Positions 42,966-51,678 of a stretch of DNA of 64,000 nt are shown in pieces. Made by a program: the position numbers and the translations under genes. Below the pieces are notes generated by a model, which saw only the letters and a list, made by a program, of their open reading frames with translations, was not told the DNA's origin and did no database searches. Origin of the DNA: an uncultured Hungatella sp. (GTDB taxonomy: Bacteria; Bacillota; Clostridia; Lachnospirales; Lachnospiraceae); NCBI GenBank assembly GCA_910579515.1, contig CAJTUV010000002.1, forward strand, positions 1-64,000. Direction: 5' to 3'. Within the stretch, counting starts at the first letter, position 1, and every line of letters starts with the position of its first letter.

Positions 42966-44012
42966 TTGCAGGTATTTGAAGTTAAGGAAAATGATAAAAT
43001 TTTGGTGGTTGCTCCACATCCAGACGATGAGTGCATAGGAGCTGGGGGACTTCTTGTGTGTTATCCTAATATTTGTAAAGTGTTGGTTCTTACAGACGGG
43101 AGGCAGGGTCAGGGAGATATGACTCCTGAAAAGATAAGAGTCATAAGGGAAAAGGAATTTATAAAGGAGATGGAGGCAGCAGGGATAGAGGAATATGAGC
43201 TCCTTGGATATGAAGATGGAACACTAATGCAGCATATTGACTGTTTAGAAAAGACAGATTTATCTATTTTTACGAAGATATTTGTCACTGGAATCCATGA
43301 TGGGCATCCGGACCATACAGCAGCGTGTCTCAGTGTCTTGAGGGCCTTACGCAGCCAAGGAATTAAAGACATGGAGATATATCTTTATGAAGTACATTCT
43401 CTTTTACATCAGGCGACTCATATGCTGGACATTACAGATGTGCTTGACAGAAAGCTGCATCTTATAAGATTTCACCAGTCACAGCTAAGGGGATTGGCCT
43501 ATGACAAAATGGCAAAGAGCATGGCAGAGTACAGAGCGTTACAGAATCGAAGGGAAGGGCATTATATTGAGGCTTATACTTGTATGGGGCCGGAAGATTC
43601 CCCGGAGGATTCTACTATAGATTTAGAGAGGCGATTACAGAAAAGTGTTCAGTTTTATTGGGTGCTTACCCGTTGGATGGAGCTTAAGATTACAGGCCAT
43701 AGTGTGGCTGAGATTTTGGAGAAATCAGGATACAGCAGGATAGCAGTATATGGTTATGCAGAGCTGGGAAGGCTGCTTTGCCAGGAACTTTTTGGAACGG
43801 TGGTTGAGGTATCATATGTTTTGGATAAAAAGATTACCCAAACGGGGAGGGAAGACCTCTCTGTATTTGCTCCCTGCCAGAGACTTCCAGAGGTTGAAGC
43901 CGTAATCGTAACAGCTATATATGATTTCGATGAAATAAAGAAAGAGCTTTCAGAGAAGGGCTTTCAGAATATTTTGTCTTTCAGAACTTTGTTGGAAGGC
44001 ATGGATTTCTGA
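42966..44012 (+). CDS. PIG-L-type deacetylase with C-terminal Rossmann module
   Basis: This is a 348-residue protein. Residues about 1-210 are a zinc-dependent N-acetylglucosaminyl deacetylase: V-A-P-H-P-D-D-E near 15-22 and H-D-G-H-P-D-H-T-A near 110 supply the zinc and catalytic residues. Residues about 255-345 are the recurrent module (I-A-V-Y-G-Y-A-E-L-G-R-L, then V-L-D-K-K). The start is TTG 42966 supported by AAGGAG 10 bases upstream. It would free an amino group on the glycan. From about here on the DNA becomes less AT-rich. Confidence 0.85.
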   Translation: MQVFEVKENDKILVVAPHPDDECIGAGGLLVCYPNICKVLVLTDGRQGQGDMTPEKIRVIREKEFIKEMEAAGIEEYELLGYEDGTLMQHIDCLEKTDLSIFTKIFVTGIHDGHPDHTAACLSVLRALRSQGIKDMEIYLYEVHSLLHQATHMLDITDVLDRKLHLIRFHQSQLRGLAYDKMAKSMAEYRALQNRREGHYIEAYTCMGPEDSPEDSTIDLERRLQKSVQFYWVLTRWMELKITGHSVAEILEKSGYSRIAVYGYAELGRLLCQELFGTVVEVSYVLDKKITQTGREDLSVFAPCQRLPEVEAVIVTAIYDFDEIKKELSEKGFQNILSFRTLLEGMDF

Positions 44013-44040
44013 CAGACAAAAATATGGAAAGGAAGGCTGT

Positions 44041-45132
44041 ATGGAGGAGATTATTGTATTTGGAACAGGAAAATATTTTGAATATAAAAGTCCAGCAATA
44101 GAGAAAAACTATGATATTGTATGCTTTCTTGACAATAAGGTAAGCGAACAGACTCAGGCGGTCTATAAAGATACAGAAATAAAGATAATCAATCCTAAAG
44201 AGATAGATATAGAAGGAACTACACGGATTTTCCTTATGTCAGTCCATTTTGTCAGCATGTGGAGACAGCTCTGTAAGATGGGGATTAACCCAAAACGTCT
44301 GGTATTTCCATATAAAGAGAAGCCATATTTTGAAAATGAAGAGGCGCTTTGCAGCTGGCTGGATGAGATAGAGTTTGGGATAGAGTCATTTTCTTGTATT
44401 CAAAAGAACGGAGAAATTACAAAAGTCGCAGAAGAGGGAGAATGGAGAGCGCTGTTAAGAGCGGCATATAGACATAGATATCCATTCATTGGGGCAGCGG
44501 CATCAATGGAAACTCTGCCTATAAGCAGACAGTTTGGCACTGAACGGGGAACACCTATTGATCGCTATTATATAGAACAGTTTTTAGAAGAACACAAAAA
44601 ATTTATACAGGGAGATGTCCTTGAGATCGAGGATAATTCCTATACGAAGCGCTTTGGGCAAGACAAAGTAAAACTGTCTATAGTAATGGATGTGAGCAGC
44701 ACAGACAGTGATATTACATTTCATGGAAACCTGGAAACAGGAGACGGCATTCGGGAAGAGATAGCCGACTGTTTTATTTTAACCCAGACTTTAATGTATA
44801 TTTATGATTTGAAAAGCTGTGCACATCATATTTCGCGTCTCCTGAAGAAGGACGGAGTAGCATTAATTACATGCTCTGGAATTTCGCAGAATTCTGTAAG
44901 GTGTATGGACAACTATGGGTGCTATTTTAATTTTAATGAGGGCGCTCTGGTTAAAATGTTTGAACACGAACCTTCTCTTATAGTGGAAGAAAGCGGAAGT
45001 ATGGGCAATGTGAAAACTGTTATTGCACATCTCGGAGGGCTATGCTGTGAGGATTTGGAGGAAGAGGATTTTAAGGTTGAGGATAAATATTACCCATTGA
45101 TTGTGTATGTGGTGGTGAAAAAGAATGGATAG
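44041..45132 (+). CDS. Rossmann module fused to methyltransferase-like domain
   Basis: In this 363-residue protein, residues 1-95 are a divergent copy of the recurrent module (I-I-V-F-G-T-G-K-Y-F-E-Y, then F-L-D-N-K). Residues about 160-330 resemble SAM methyltransferases of glycan clusters that begin with E-R-G-T-P-I-D-R-Y-Y-I-E, with V-L-E-I-E-D-N-S-Y where the glycine-rich loop would be. That loop is degenerate (E-I-E instead of D-x-G-x-G), so activity is uncertain. It overlaps the next gene by 8 bp. Confidence 0.7.
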   Translation: MEEIIVFGTGKYFEYKSPAIEKNYDIVCFLDNKVSEQTQAVYKDTEIKIINPKEIDIEGTTRIFLMSVHFVSMWRQLCKMGINPKRLVFPYKEKPYFENEEALCSWLDEIEFGIESFSCIQKNGEITKVAEEGEWRALLRAAYRHRYPFIGAAASMETLPISRQFGTERGTPIDRYYIEQFLEEHKKFIQGDVLEIEDNSYTKRFGQDKVKLSIVMDVSSTDSDITFHGNLETGDGIREEIADCFILTQTLMYIYDLKSCAHHISRLLKKDGVALITCSGISQNSVRCMDNYGCYFNFNEGALVKMFEHEPSLIVEESGSMGNVKTVIAHLGGLCCEDLEEEDFKVEDKYYPLIVYVVVKKNG

Positions 45133-46684
45133 AAAGATGAGAGAAAAGACAGTTCCTAAGGTACTGGCAGTTTATTTGCCGCAGTTTTATGAGAATGAGG
45201 ACAATAACAGGTGGTGGGGAAAGGGGTTTACAGACTGGAAGTCTGTAAAGACAGCAGAACCATATTTTACAGGACATCAGCAGCCGAAAATTCCTCTCCA
45301 TGACAATTACTATGATTTAAGTCAGAAGAGAACCATGGAGAGGCAGGCGGAGCTTGCCAGGGAATACGGCATCAGTGGTTTCAGCTTTTACCATTATTAT
45401 TTTAAAGATGGAAAAAAAGAATTGGAGCTGCCAGCCGAGAATCTTCTAAAATGGACAGATATTCAAATGCCGTTTTGTTTCAACTGGGCCAGTGAATCAT
45501 GGATAAGGTCATGGAGTCGGATCAGTGGAAATGTCTGGGCGGAGAGATATGAAACAGGAGAGGAAAGACTGGACTCTGGAGTTTTGGCGGAACAAGACTA
45601 TGGTACCTACGCTGATTGGGTCAGGCATTTTGAATATCTCTTACCCTTTTTTAAAGATAATCGCTATATAAAGAAAGATGGGAAACCAGTCTTTATTTTT
45701 TATAGCCCTGAAGATATTGCCTGTCTAAAGGAGATGACAGAGTGTTGGCGCGCTTTGGCAGTAAAAGAGGGGCTTCCCGGAATTTATCTAATAGGGGCTC
45801 GTCTGCATGTTCCCAGTGAGTTTTTGGATGCAGGCATGATTTACGAACCAAGAAATAGTATGAATCAGTTAAACGAGAACGGTGATTTGGAAGTTAAGAA
45901 TGGAGTAAGGTGTTTTCATTATCAGTCTATCTGGGAGACGATTACGCAAACGGGGCCTCTTTTTGAATATAGAACCTATTTTTGCGGAGTTTCTGGCTAT
46001 GATGATACGCCAAGGAGAGGAAAAAGCGGGGAATGTCTTATCAATAGCTCACCAGCAGTCTTTGAGAAATATTTGATTAGGCTCTTACAGAAAAGCATTC
46101 AGCTTGGCAACGAGTTTCTCTTTATAAATGCATGGAATGAGTGGGGTGAAGGGATGTATCTGGAACCTGATGAGAGAGAAAAGTATGAGTATCTTGAAGC
46201 TGTCCGAAATGCGATCGATAAAGTTTCTGGGATTCACAGCCCTGTAATGGCGGAGACCCATTGGGACGATTTGAAGAAAGAAAGGGAAGGGCTTTATTAT
46301 AATCTGAAAAAGTTTAAGGGATTGTTCGACCTTCTTGACAAATGGCTGTTTTTGGAACAGGAAAATAAGTGTAGTTTTTTGTCGGTTTTGGCAAATAGAG
46401 GGATTGAGACGGTTGCCATTTACGGAATGGCATCTTTAGGAAAGCATCTTTTGATTCAATTAAAAAAGGAAAAGGTACAAGTGAGTTTTGGAATCGACAG
46501 ATATGTAGGGCAGTTTGGAGAGGATTTTAAAATTTACAGGCCAGAGGAAGCGTTTCCAGAGGTGGATGCGATCATTATTACCGCATTTGATGTGGAAGCG
46601 ATAGAGGCGCGATTACGGCATAAATACGTTGGAAGGATTTTGGGAGTGGGGGAGTTAATAGATGAGATGATGAGAGGACAATAA
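45125..46684 (+). CDS. WbsX-type (GH99-like) glycan enzyme with C-terminal Rossmann module
   Basis: In this 519-residue protein, residues about 15-375 match the WbsX family found in O-antigen and rhamnan clusters: A-V-Y-L-P-Q-F-Y near 16, G-K-G-F-T-D-W near 36 and W-N-E-W-G-E-G near 335. The family has a glycoside hydrolase 99-like barrel and is thought to act in glycan assembly. Residues about 425-515 are the recurrent module (V-A-I-Y-G-M-A-S-L-G-K-H, then G-I-D-R-Y). Confidence 0.85.
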   Translation: MDRKMREKTVPKVLAVYLPQFYENEDNNRWWGKGFTDWKSVKTAEPYFTGHQQPKIPLHDNYYDLSQKRTMERQAELAREYGISGFSFYHYYFKDGKKELELPAENLLKWTDIQMPFCFNWASESWIRSWSRISGNVWAERYETGEERLDSGVLAEQDYGTYADWVRHFEYLLPFFKDNRYIKKDGKPVFIFYSPEDIACLKEMTECWRALAVKEGLPGIYLIGARLHVPSEFLDAGMIYEPRNSMNQLNENGDLEVKNGVRCFHYQSIWETITQTGPLFEYRTYFCGVSGYDDTPRRGKSGECLINSSPAVFEKYLIRLLQKSIQLGNEFLFINAWNEWGEGMYLEPDEREKYEYLEAVRNAIDKVSGIHSPVMAETHWDDLKKEREGLYYNLKKFKGLFDLLDKWLFLEQENKCSFLSVLANRGIETVAIYGMASLGKHLLIQLKKEKVQVSFGIDRYVGQFGEDFKIYRPEEAFPEVDAIIITAFDVEAIEARLRHKYVGRILGVGELIDEMMRGQ

Positions 46685-46689
46685 TAAGT

Positions 46690-48087
46690 ATGAAATTTCT
46701 TCTTTTCGGCACAGGCGATTACTATGAGCGGTACAAAAAATGGTTTGATAAGAATCAGGTTTTGGCCCTTTTGGATAATTCGCCTGTAAAACAGCAGACG
46801 TGGATAGATGAAATCCAGGTGGTTTCGCCAGAACAAGGGATACAGCTCCCCTACGATGTGATTGTGATTCTCAGCTTCTATGTGAAGTCTATGAAACGCC
46901 AGCTTCTGGAATTGGGAGTGGCTGAGGATAGGATCTATCATTTCTATGAGATTCACAGGCTGCTTCCTCACTTGGCTTCCTGTTCTTGGCCGATTCAATA
47001 CTACGGGGAAGCAGAACAGATCATAAAGTGTCCTTGTGGAGGACGTAAGAAAATACTTCTGTTGTCTCACGACTTAAATCTTGGGGGACCATCCCTTGCT
47101 CTTTATCATGGAGCCCAGGTTCTTATAAGACATGGATTTTTAGTAGTTTTTGCCTCTATGATAGACGGACCTCTCAGGGAAAAGATGGTGTCAGAGGGGA
47201 TTCCGGTGGTGGTCGATTATGGGCTTCAGGCATGCACCATGGAAGAGATCAGCTGGACTGGCTCTTTTTCCTTCCTTGTCTGCAATACCATTAATTTCTA
47301 TGTGTTTCTTTCAAGGAGGGATACCAGGATTTTGGCGCTCTGGTGGCTCCACGATTCAGAGTTTTTCTATGATGGGGTGGATAAAAAACTGCTCTGTGAT
47401 TTAGAGTGTAAAAATTTAAAGCTTGCAGCTGTAGGGCCAGTTCCCAGGAAGGCTGTCCAAAAATTTCTTCCTGATGTGCCAGTGGCCAATTTGCTTTATG
47501 GAGTGGAGGAAGAGGGCGGTGAAGAAAAGCAGGAGTGTAGGAGCGATGTCCCAATCTGTTTTGTGACCATCGGATATATTGAGGCCAGGAAGGGGCAGGA
47601 TATTCTGATACAGGCAATAAAAATGATGCCGGAAACCGTTAGGAGACAAGCAATATTTTATCTGGTAGGACAGGATACTTCAATGATGGCTCAGAGGCTG
47701 AAGGAAGAGATAAAAGAGCTTCCCCAGGTGGTTATGACCGGAGTTTTAGGGCGGGAGGATATTGATCGGATTCTGAACAGAGCAGATGTTTTTATCTGCC
47801 CGTCAAGAGAAGACCCTATGCCTACTGTGGCAGCGGAGGCCATGATGCACAGAGTTCCCTGTATTATTTCGTCGGCGGCTGGGACTTCGGCATATCTTCA
47901 GGAAAAGGTAAATGGGATGATCTTTCCCAATGAAGAGGCAGGCGCATTGGCAGAGAAGATCCAATGGTCCATAGAGAACAGGGGAGAACTTCAGAGAATG
48001 GGCATTGCGGCAGAAAAGATTTTTGAGGATTACTTTTCCATGAAGGTTTTTGAACGAAATTTTCTGGAAATGGTAGAAACGGTTTGA
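46690..48087 (+). CDS. GT4-type glycosyltransferase with N-terminal Rossmann module
   Basis: In this 465-residue protein, residues 1-85 are a divergent recurrent module (F-L-L-F-G-T-G-D-Y-Y, then L-L-D-N-S). Residues about 115-460 form a GT-B enzyme of family 4 type: L-N-L-G-G-P-S-L-A near 130, a G-Y-I-E-A-R-K-G-Q-D motif near 300 and the donor-binding P-S-R-E-D-P-M-P-T-V-A-A-E-A near 375. It is cytoplasmic. The sugar is unknown. Confidence 0.88.
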   Translation: MKFLLFGTGDYYERYKKWFDKNQVLALLDNSPVKQQTWIDEIQVVSPEQGIQLPYDVIVILSFYVKSMKRQLLELGVAEDRIYHFYEIHRLLPHLASCSWPIQYYGEAEQIIKCPCGGRKKILLLSHDLNLGGPSLALYHGAQVLIRHGFLVVFASMIDGPLREKMVSEGIPVVVDYGLQACTMEEISWTGSFSFLVCNTINFYVFLSRRDTRILALWWLHDSEFFYDGVDKKLLCDLECKNLKLAAVGPVPRKAVQKFLPDVPVANLLYGVEEEGGEEKQECRSDVPICFVTIGYIEARKGQDILIQAIKMMPETVRRQAIFYLVGQDTSMMAQRLKEEIKELPQVVMTGVLGREDIDRILNRADVFICPSREDPMPTVAAEAMMHRVPCIISSAAGTSAYLQEKVNGMIFPNEEAGALAEKIQWSIENRGELQRMGIAAEKIFEDYFSMKVFERNFLEMVETV

Positions 48088-48091
48088 GGAT

Positions 48092-50185
48092 ATGAGAGGG
48101 CAAGGCGGTGGAAAAATCGTGTCAGAGTTAGAAAAGCGGTTTCACAGATATAAGGATAGTAAGATCGCAGTATACGGTCTGGGAGCAGAGACAGAGCGGG
48201 TGTTGGAGGAGATTGGACAGAAGTTTCAGATTATTGGGCTTCTGGACGGATATCGAGACACAGGAGATTTGTTCGGCAGACCGATTATTTCTATGGAACA
48301 GGCAATCGATGCAGGAGTGAAACTGATTCTGGTGGCGGCACGACCTGGTTCCTGTAAGGCTATTGCAAAGCGTATTGGAAGCCTCTGTGTGGAGAAGCAG
48401 ATTGATTTGTTTGACGTCAGAGGAAAGAATTTATGTAAAATCCAGAAGTCGGTTTATGATTTTTCTGGACAGGCAGGTATGACGAAACAAGAGTTGTGGC
48501 GCGAGATAGAAGGGGCTGACGTAGTAAGCTTTGACTTGTTTGACACCTTACTTATGCGTCAGGTTTTGTTTCCGGCAGATGTGTTTGAACTGGTGGATGA
48601 CAGATTGAGACAGCGGGGGATTTTGCTTGAGGGCTTTTCAGAAAAACGAATGAGGAGCGAAAAAGAGCTGTCAAAATACAGAGCGCCAACTCTGACAGAG
48701 ATTTATTCTTTTATGAAAGAGACCTATGACTTGTCCGATTTAAAGCCAGAGGAAACAGCTTTATTAGAATGGCAGACGGACTGTGAACTGATAGTTCCCA
48801 GAAAAGAGGTATGTGAAATCCTTGAAACAGCAAAGAAAATGGGAAAAAGAGTGTATGTTGTCTCAGATTCTTATTACAGCAGGGATCAGATAATAGGACT
48901 TTTGGAGCGCTGCAAAATCCGAAAGGATCTTGATGTTTTCGTTTCCTGTGAGTATGGGACAGGCAAGACTCAGGAGCTTTTTGAAAGATTTAAGGAAGTA
49001 GCGCAGGGGAAGTCTTATCTGCATGTCGGAGACGATATTGTGGCTGATGTGGAAAGCGCACAGAGAAACGGGATAAAGGCAGTTCAACTTTACAGCGGAA
49101 TGGAGCTATTGGAGCTGTGTGGTTATATGGGGCTGTGGGATGATATGGATTCTTTGTCTGCCAGAATTAAAATTGGAATGTTTGTGGCAAATCTGTTTAA
49201 CAGCCCGTTTCAGTTTGAAACAGAAGAAAAACGGATCAAGGTTTACCGGGCTTTTGACATGGGATATCTGTTTTTTGCGCCTGTAATCTGTGATTTTGTG
49301 ATTTGGCTCTATAGACAGGTAAAAAAGGAGAAGCTGGAGACAATTTTCTTTTGTGCAAGAGACGGCTATTTGATGAAAAGGCTGTATGATGAGTTGGGCA
49401 CAAATATAAAGTCCGTTTATTTCCTGACTTCGAGGACGGCAGCTATTGGGGCGGGGATGGAAACGGAAGCGGACCTTGGGTATGTAGAGAAAATGAAGTT
49501 CAGCGGAAATCTTAAGGAGCACTTGTGGCAGCGTTTTGGGATTGAGATAAAAGAGTCTGAAGACGTGGGAGGGGGCAGCGCCAGGCTGTCGGATTACTCC
49601 CGGGAAATTTTGGAAGCGGCAGTAAAAAAGAGGAGAGGGTATAAGGCTTATATCAGCAGTTTGAAGCTGAATACAGGGGAAATTGCGTTTTTTGATTTTG
49701 TGGCAAAAGGGACTAGCCAGATGTATCTTGGAAGGCTGGTTCCAAACCACTTGAAGGGATTTTATTTTCTCCAGCTTGACAGGAGAGAGATGGAGAAATA
49801 TGAGCTGGATATTGTTCCATTTTATAAGGAAGAGGAGAGGGAGTCCAGTATTATTTTTGATGATTACTATATTTTGGAAACCCTGTTGACCGCTCCAACG
49901 GCCTCTGTAACAGGATTTGAGGAAAACGGACAGCCTGTTTATGGGAAAGAGACCAGATCAAGGGAAAACATTGCATGTTTTGAAGAGGCTCAGGAGGGGA
50001 TATGGAAATATTTTACAACATATTTGGCAATCTGTCCCAAGGAGAAGATGAAGACGGAGAAAAGGCTGGATGAGATTTTTTTGTCTCTTCTTCATCAGAT
50101 GGAGATTTTGGAAAAGCGGTTCCTGGATTTAAAAGTAGAGGACCCATTTTTTAATCGGACTACAGAAGTTATGGATTTAGTATAA
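48092..50185 (+). CDS. Rossmann module, HAD hydrolase and unknown C-terminal domain
   Basis: In this protein of about 697 residues, residues 20-110 are the recurrent module (I-A-V-Y-G-L-G-A-E-T-E-R, then L-L-D-G-Y). Residues about 145-345 are a HAD phosphatase-like domain: V-S-F-D-L-F-D-T-L-L-M near 147, V-V-S-D-S-Y-Y near 257 and H-V-G-D-D-I-V-A-D near 310. The last 330 residues are typical of large HAD proteins in glycan clusters and are unassigned; they contain F-F-C-A-R-D-G-Y-L-M. A GTG at 48119 is an alternative start. The role may be dephosphorylation of a sugar or polyol phosphate. Confidence 0.75.
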   Translation: MRGQGGGKIVSELEKRFHRYKDSKIAVYGLGAETERVLEEIGQKFQIIGLLDGYRDTGDLFGRPIISMEQAIDAGVKLILVAARPGSCKAIAKRIGSLCVEKQIDLFDVRGKNLCKIQKSVYDFSGQAGMTKQELWREIEGADVVSFDLFDTLLMRQVLFPADVFELVDDRLRQRGILLEGFSEKRMRSEKELSKYRAPTLTEIYSFMKETYDLSDLKPEETALLEWQTDCELIVPRKEVCEILETAKKMGKRVYVVSDSYYSRDQIIGLLERCKIRKDLDVFVSCEYGTGKTQELFERFKEVAQGKSYLHVGDDIVADVESAQRNGIKAVQLYSGMELLELCGYMGLWDDMDSLSARIKIGMFVANLFNSPFQFETEEKRIKVYRAFDMGYLFFAPVICDFVIWLYRQVKKEKLETIFFCARDGYLMKRLYDELGTNIKSVYFLTSRTAAIGAGMETEADLGYVEKMKFSGNLKEHLWQRFGIEIKESEDVGGGSARLSDYSREILEAAVKKRRGYKAYISSLKLNTGEIAFFDFVAKGTSQMYLGRLVPNHLKGFYFLQLDRREMEKYELDIVPFYKEEERESSIIFDDYYILETLLTAPTASVTGFEENGQPVYGKETRSRENIACFEEAQEGIWKYFTTYLAICPKEKMKTEKRLDEIFLSLLHQMEILEKRFLDLKVEDPFFNRTTEVMDLV

Positions 50186-50226
50186 AGGCTGTAGGAAAGA
50201 CTTTACATAGAGCGGAGAGAATTGAT

Positions 50227-50889
50227 ATGAATTTTGAGCTGACGGCTTCCATGATGTGTGCCAATTACGGCAATCTGGAAAAAGAAGTGAAGGATTTAGA
50301 AAAGGGTGGGATTGACTCGTTTCATATTGATATTATGGATGGGCGGTACGTGCCTAATTTTGCTATGTCCTTAAATGACATGCACTATATTGCCAGCGCT
50401 ACGTCGAAACCTCTGGATGTGCATTTGATGATTGAGCATCCGAATAACTGTATCGGCTTGTTTTTAAAAAATCTTCGAAAGGGAGATACGGTGTACATTC
50501 ATCCTGAGGCAGAGTATCATCCGTCTACCACATTACAGAATATTATCAACGCGGGAATGGTTCCGGGAATAGCTATCAATCCAGGGACTTCTGTGGAGAC
50601 AGTGATGGAGATGCTGCGGATTGTGAAAAAGGTGCTGGTAATGTCTGTGAATCCGGGGAATGCAGGGCAGATGTATTTGCCTTATGTGGGGAAGAAGATT
50701 ACGAAGCTTCTCTCTTTAAAGGAAGATATGGATTTTGAGATTTACTGGGATGGGGCGTGCAGCGCAGGGAAAATTTTGGAGTATGCTCCCAAAGGGGTGA
50801 AAGGATTCGTTCTGGGGACTACGCTTTTGTTTGGGAGAGGCAAGCCGTATGGAGAGGTTTTAGAGAATATTCGGGACCTGAAATTTTGA
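50227..50889 (+). CDS. Ribulose-phosphate 3-epimerase family enzyme
   Basis: This 220-residue TIM barrel starts L-T-A-S-M-M-C-A-N-Y-G-N-L, has the metal-site motif H-I-D-I-M-D-G-R-Y-V-P-N-F near 34-46 and V-H-L-M-I-E-H-P near 67. Next to a cytidylyltransferase and a pentitol-type dehydrogenase it is more likely a dedicated epimerase for a glycan precursor than the housekeeping pentose-phosphate enzyme. The second metal Asp region reads Y-W-D-G-A-C rather than the usual V-D-G-G, so its substrate may be different. Confidence 0.85.
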   Translation: MNFELTASMMCANYGNLEKEVKDLEKGGIDSFHIDIMDGRYVPNFAMSLNDMHYIASATSKPLDVHLMIEHPNNCIGLFLKNLRKGDTVYIHPEAEYHPSTTLQNIINAGMVPGIAINPGTSVETVMEMLRIVKKVLVMSVNPGNAGQMYLPYVGKKITKLLSLKEDMDFEIYWDGACSAGKILEYAPKGVKGFVLGTTLLFGRGKPYGEVLENIRDLKF

Positions 50890-50946
50890 GGGATGTTGGG
50901 AATAGTAAAATGAATCTGCACGGAAATAGAAAGGGCATGGGGTATC

Positions 50947-51678
50947 ATGAACATAGCGTTGATTTTATCTGGCGGCATAGGGACAAGAATGGGAGTGGAG
51001 ATCCCAAAACAGTATATAGAAGTTGGCGGCAGACCTGTCATTTCTTACTGTATGGAAAGTCTTTTTCAGCACTATGAAATTGATGCAGTGCAGATTGTGG
51101 CGGATCATGACTGGCAGAGATGGATTCTGAAATGGATTTTGGGAGAGGGGGATGGGAAGCAGTTTTTTGACTCTGGACGAAAGAAAAAGTTTAAAGGCTT
51201 TTCCGCCCCGGGAGAAAATCGGCAACTGTCTATTCTCCATGGACTGGAGGATATCAAAAAATATGCAGCAGATACGGACTATGTTATGATACATGATGCA
51301 GCCCGACCCTGTTTGTCTCAAGAGCTGATTGGCTTTTGCTTGAAAGCCGCCGGGGGACATGACGGCGCAATTCCGGTACTTCCTATGAAGGATACCGTGT
51401 ATTCCAGCACAGACGGCCAACGGATTTCTTCCTTGCTAGAACGCAATGAAATTTTTGCAGGACAAGCTCCAGAGGTGTTTGTATTGGGTAAATACTTAGA
51501 GGCGAACGAAAGTTTACTTCCAGACAGGATTTTACAGATTAACGGCTCCACAGAACCGGCTGTCATGGCAGGAATGGATATTGCCATGATACCAGGGGAG
51601 GAGAAGAATTTTAAGATAACCACACAGGCGGATTTGGAACGTTTTTGCAGGATGATAGAGAGAGGAATAGATAGATGA
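50947..51678 (+). CDS. IspD/TarI-type cytidylyltransferase
   Basis: This 243-residue enzyme of the IspD family has L-I-L-S-G-G-I-G-T-R-M-G near 5-16, followed by P-K-Q-Y, and M-I-H-D-A-A-R-P near 115-122. It transfers CMP to a sugar-alcohol phosphate. Because a TarJ-like dehydrogenase gene overlaps its end (ATGA) and an epimerase gene precedes it, CDP-ribitol or another CDP-polyol is more likely than the isoprenoid precursor. The large transferase at 21248, related to CDP-glycerol transferases, could use the product. Confidence 0.85.
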   Translation: MNIALILSGGIGTRMGVEIPKQYIEVGGRPVISYCMESLFQHYEIDAVQIVADHDWQRWILKWILGEGDGKQFFDSGRKKKFKGFSAPGENRQLSILHGLEDIKKYAADTDYVMIHDAARPCLSQELIGFCLKAAGGHDGAIPVLPMKDTVYSSTDGQRISSLLERNEIFAGQAPEVFVLGKYLEANESLLPDRILQINGSTEPAVMAGMDIAMIPGEEKNFKITTQADLERFCRMIERGIDR

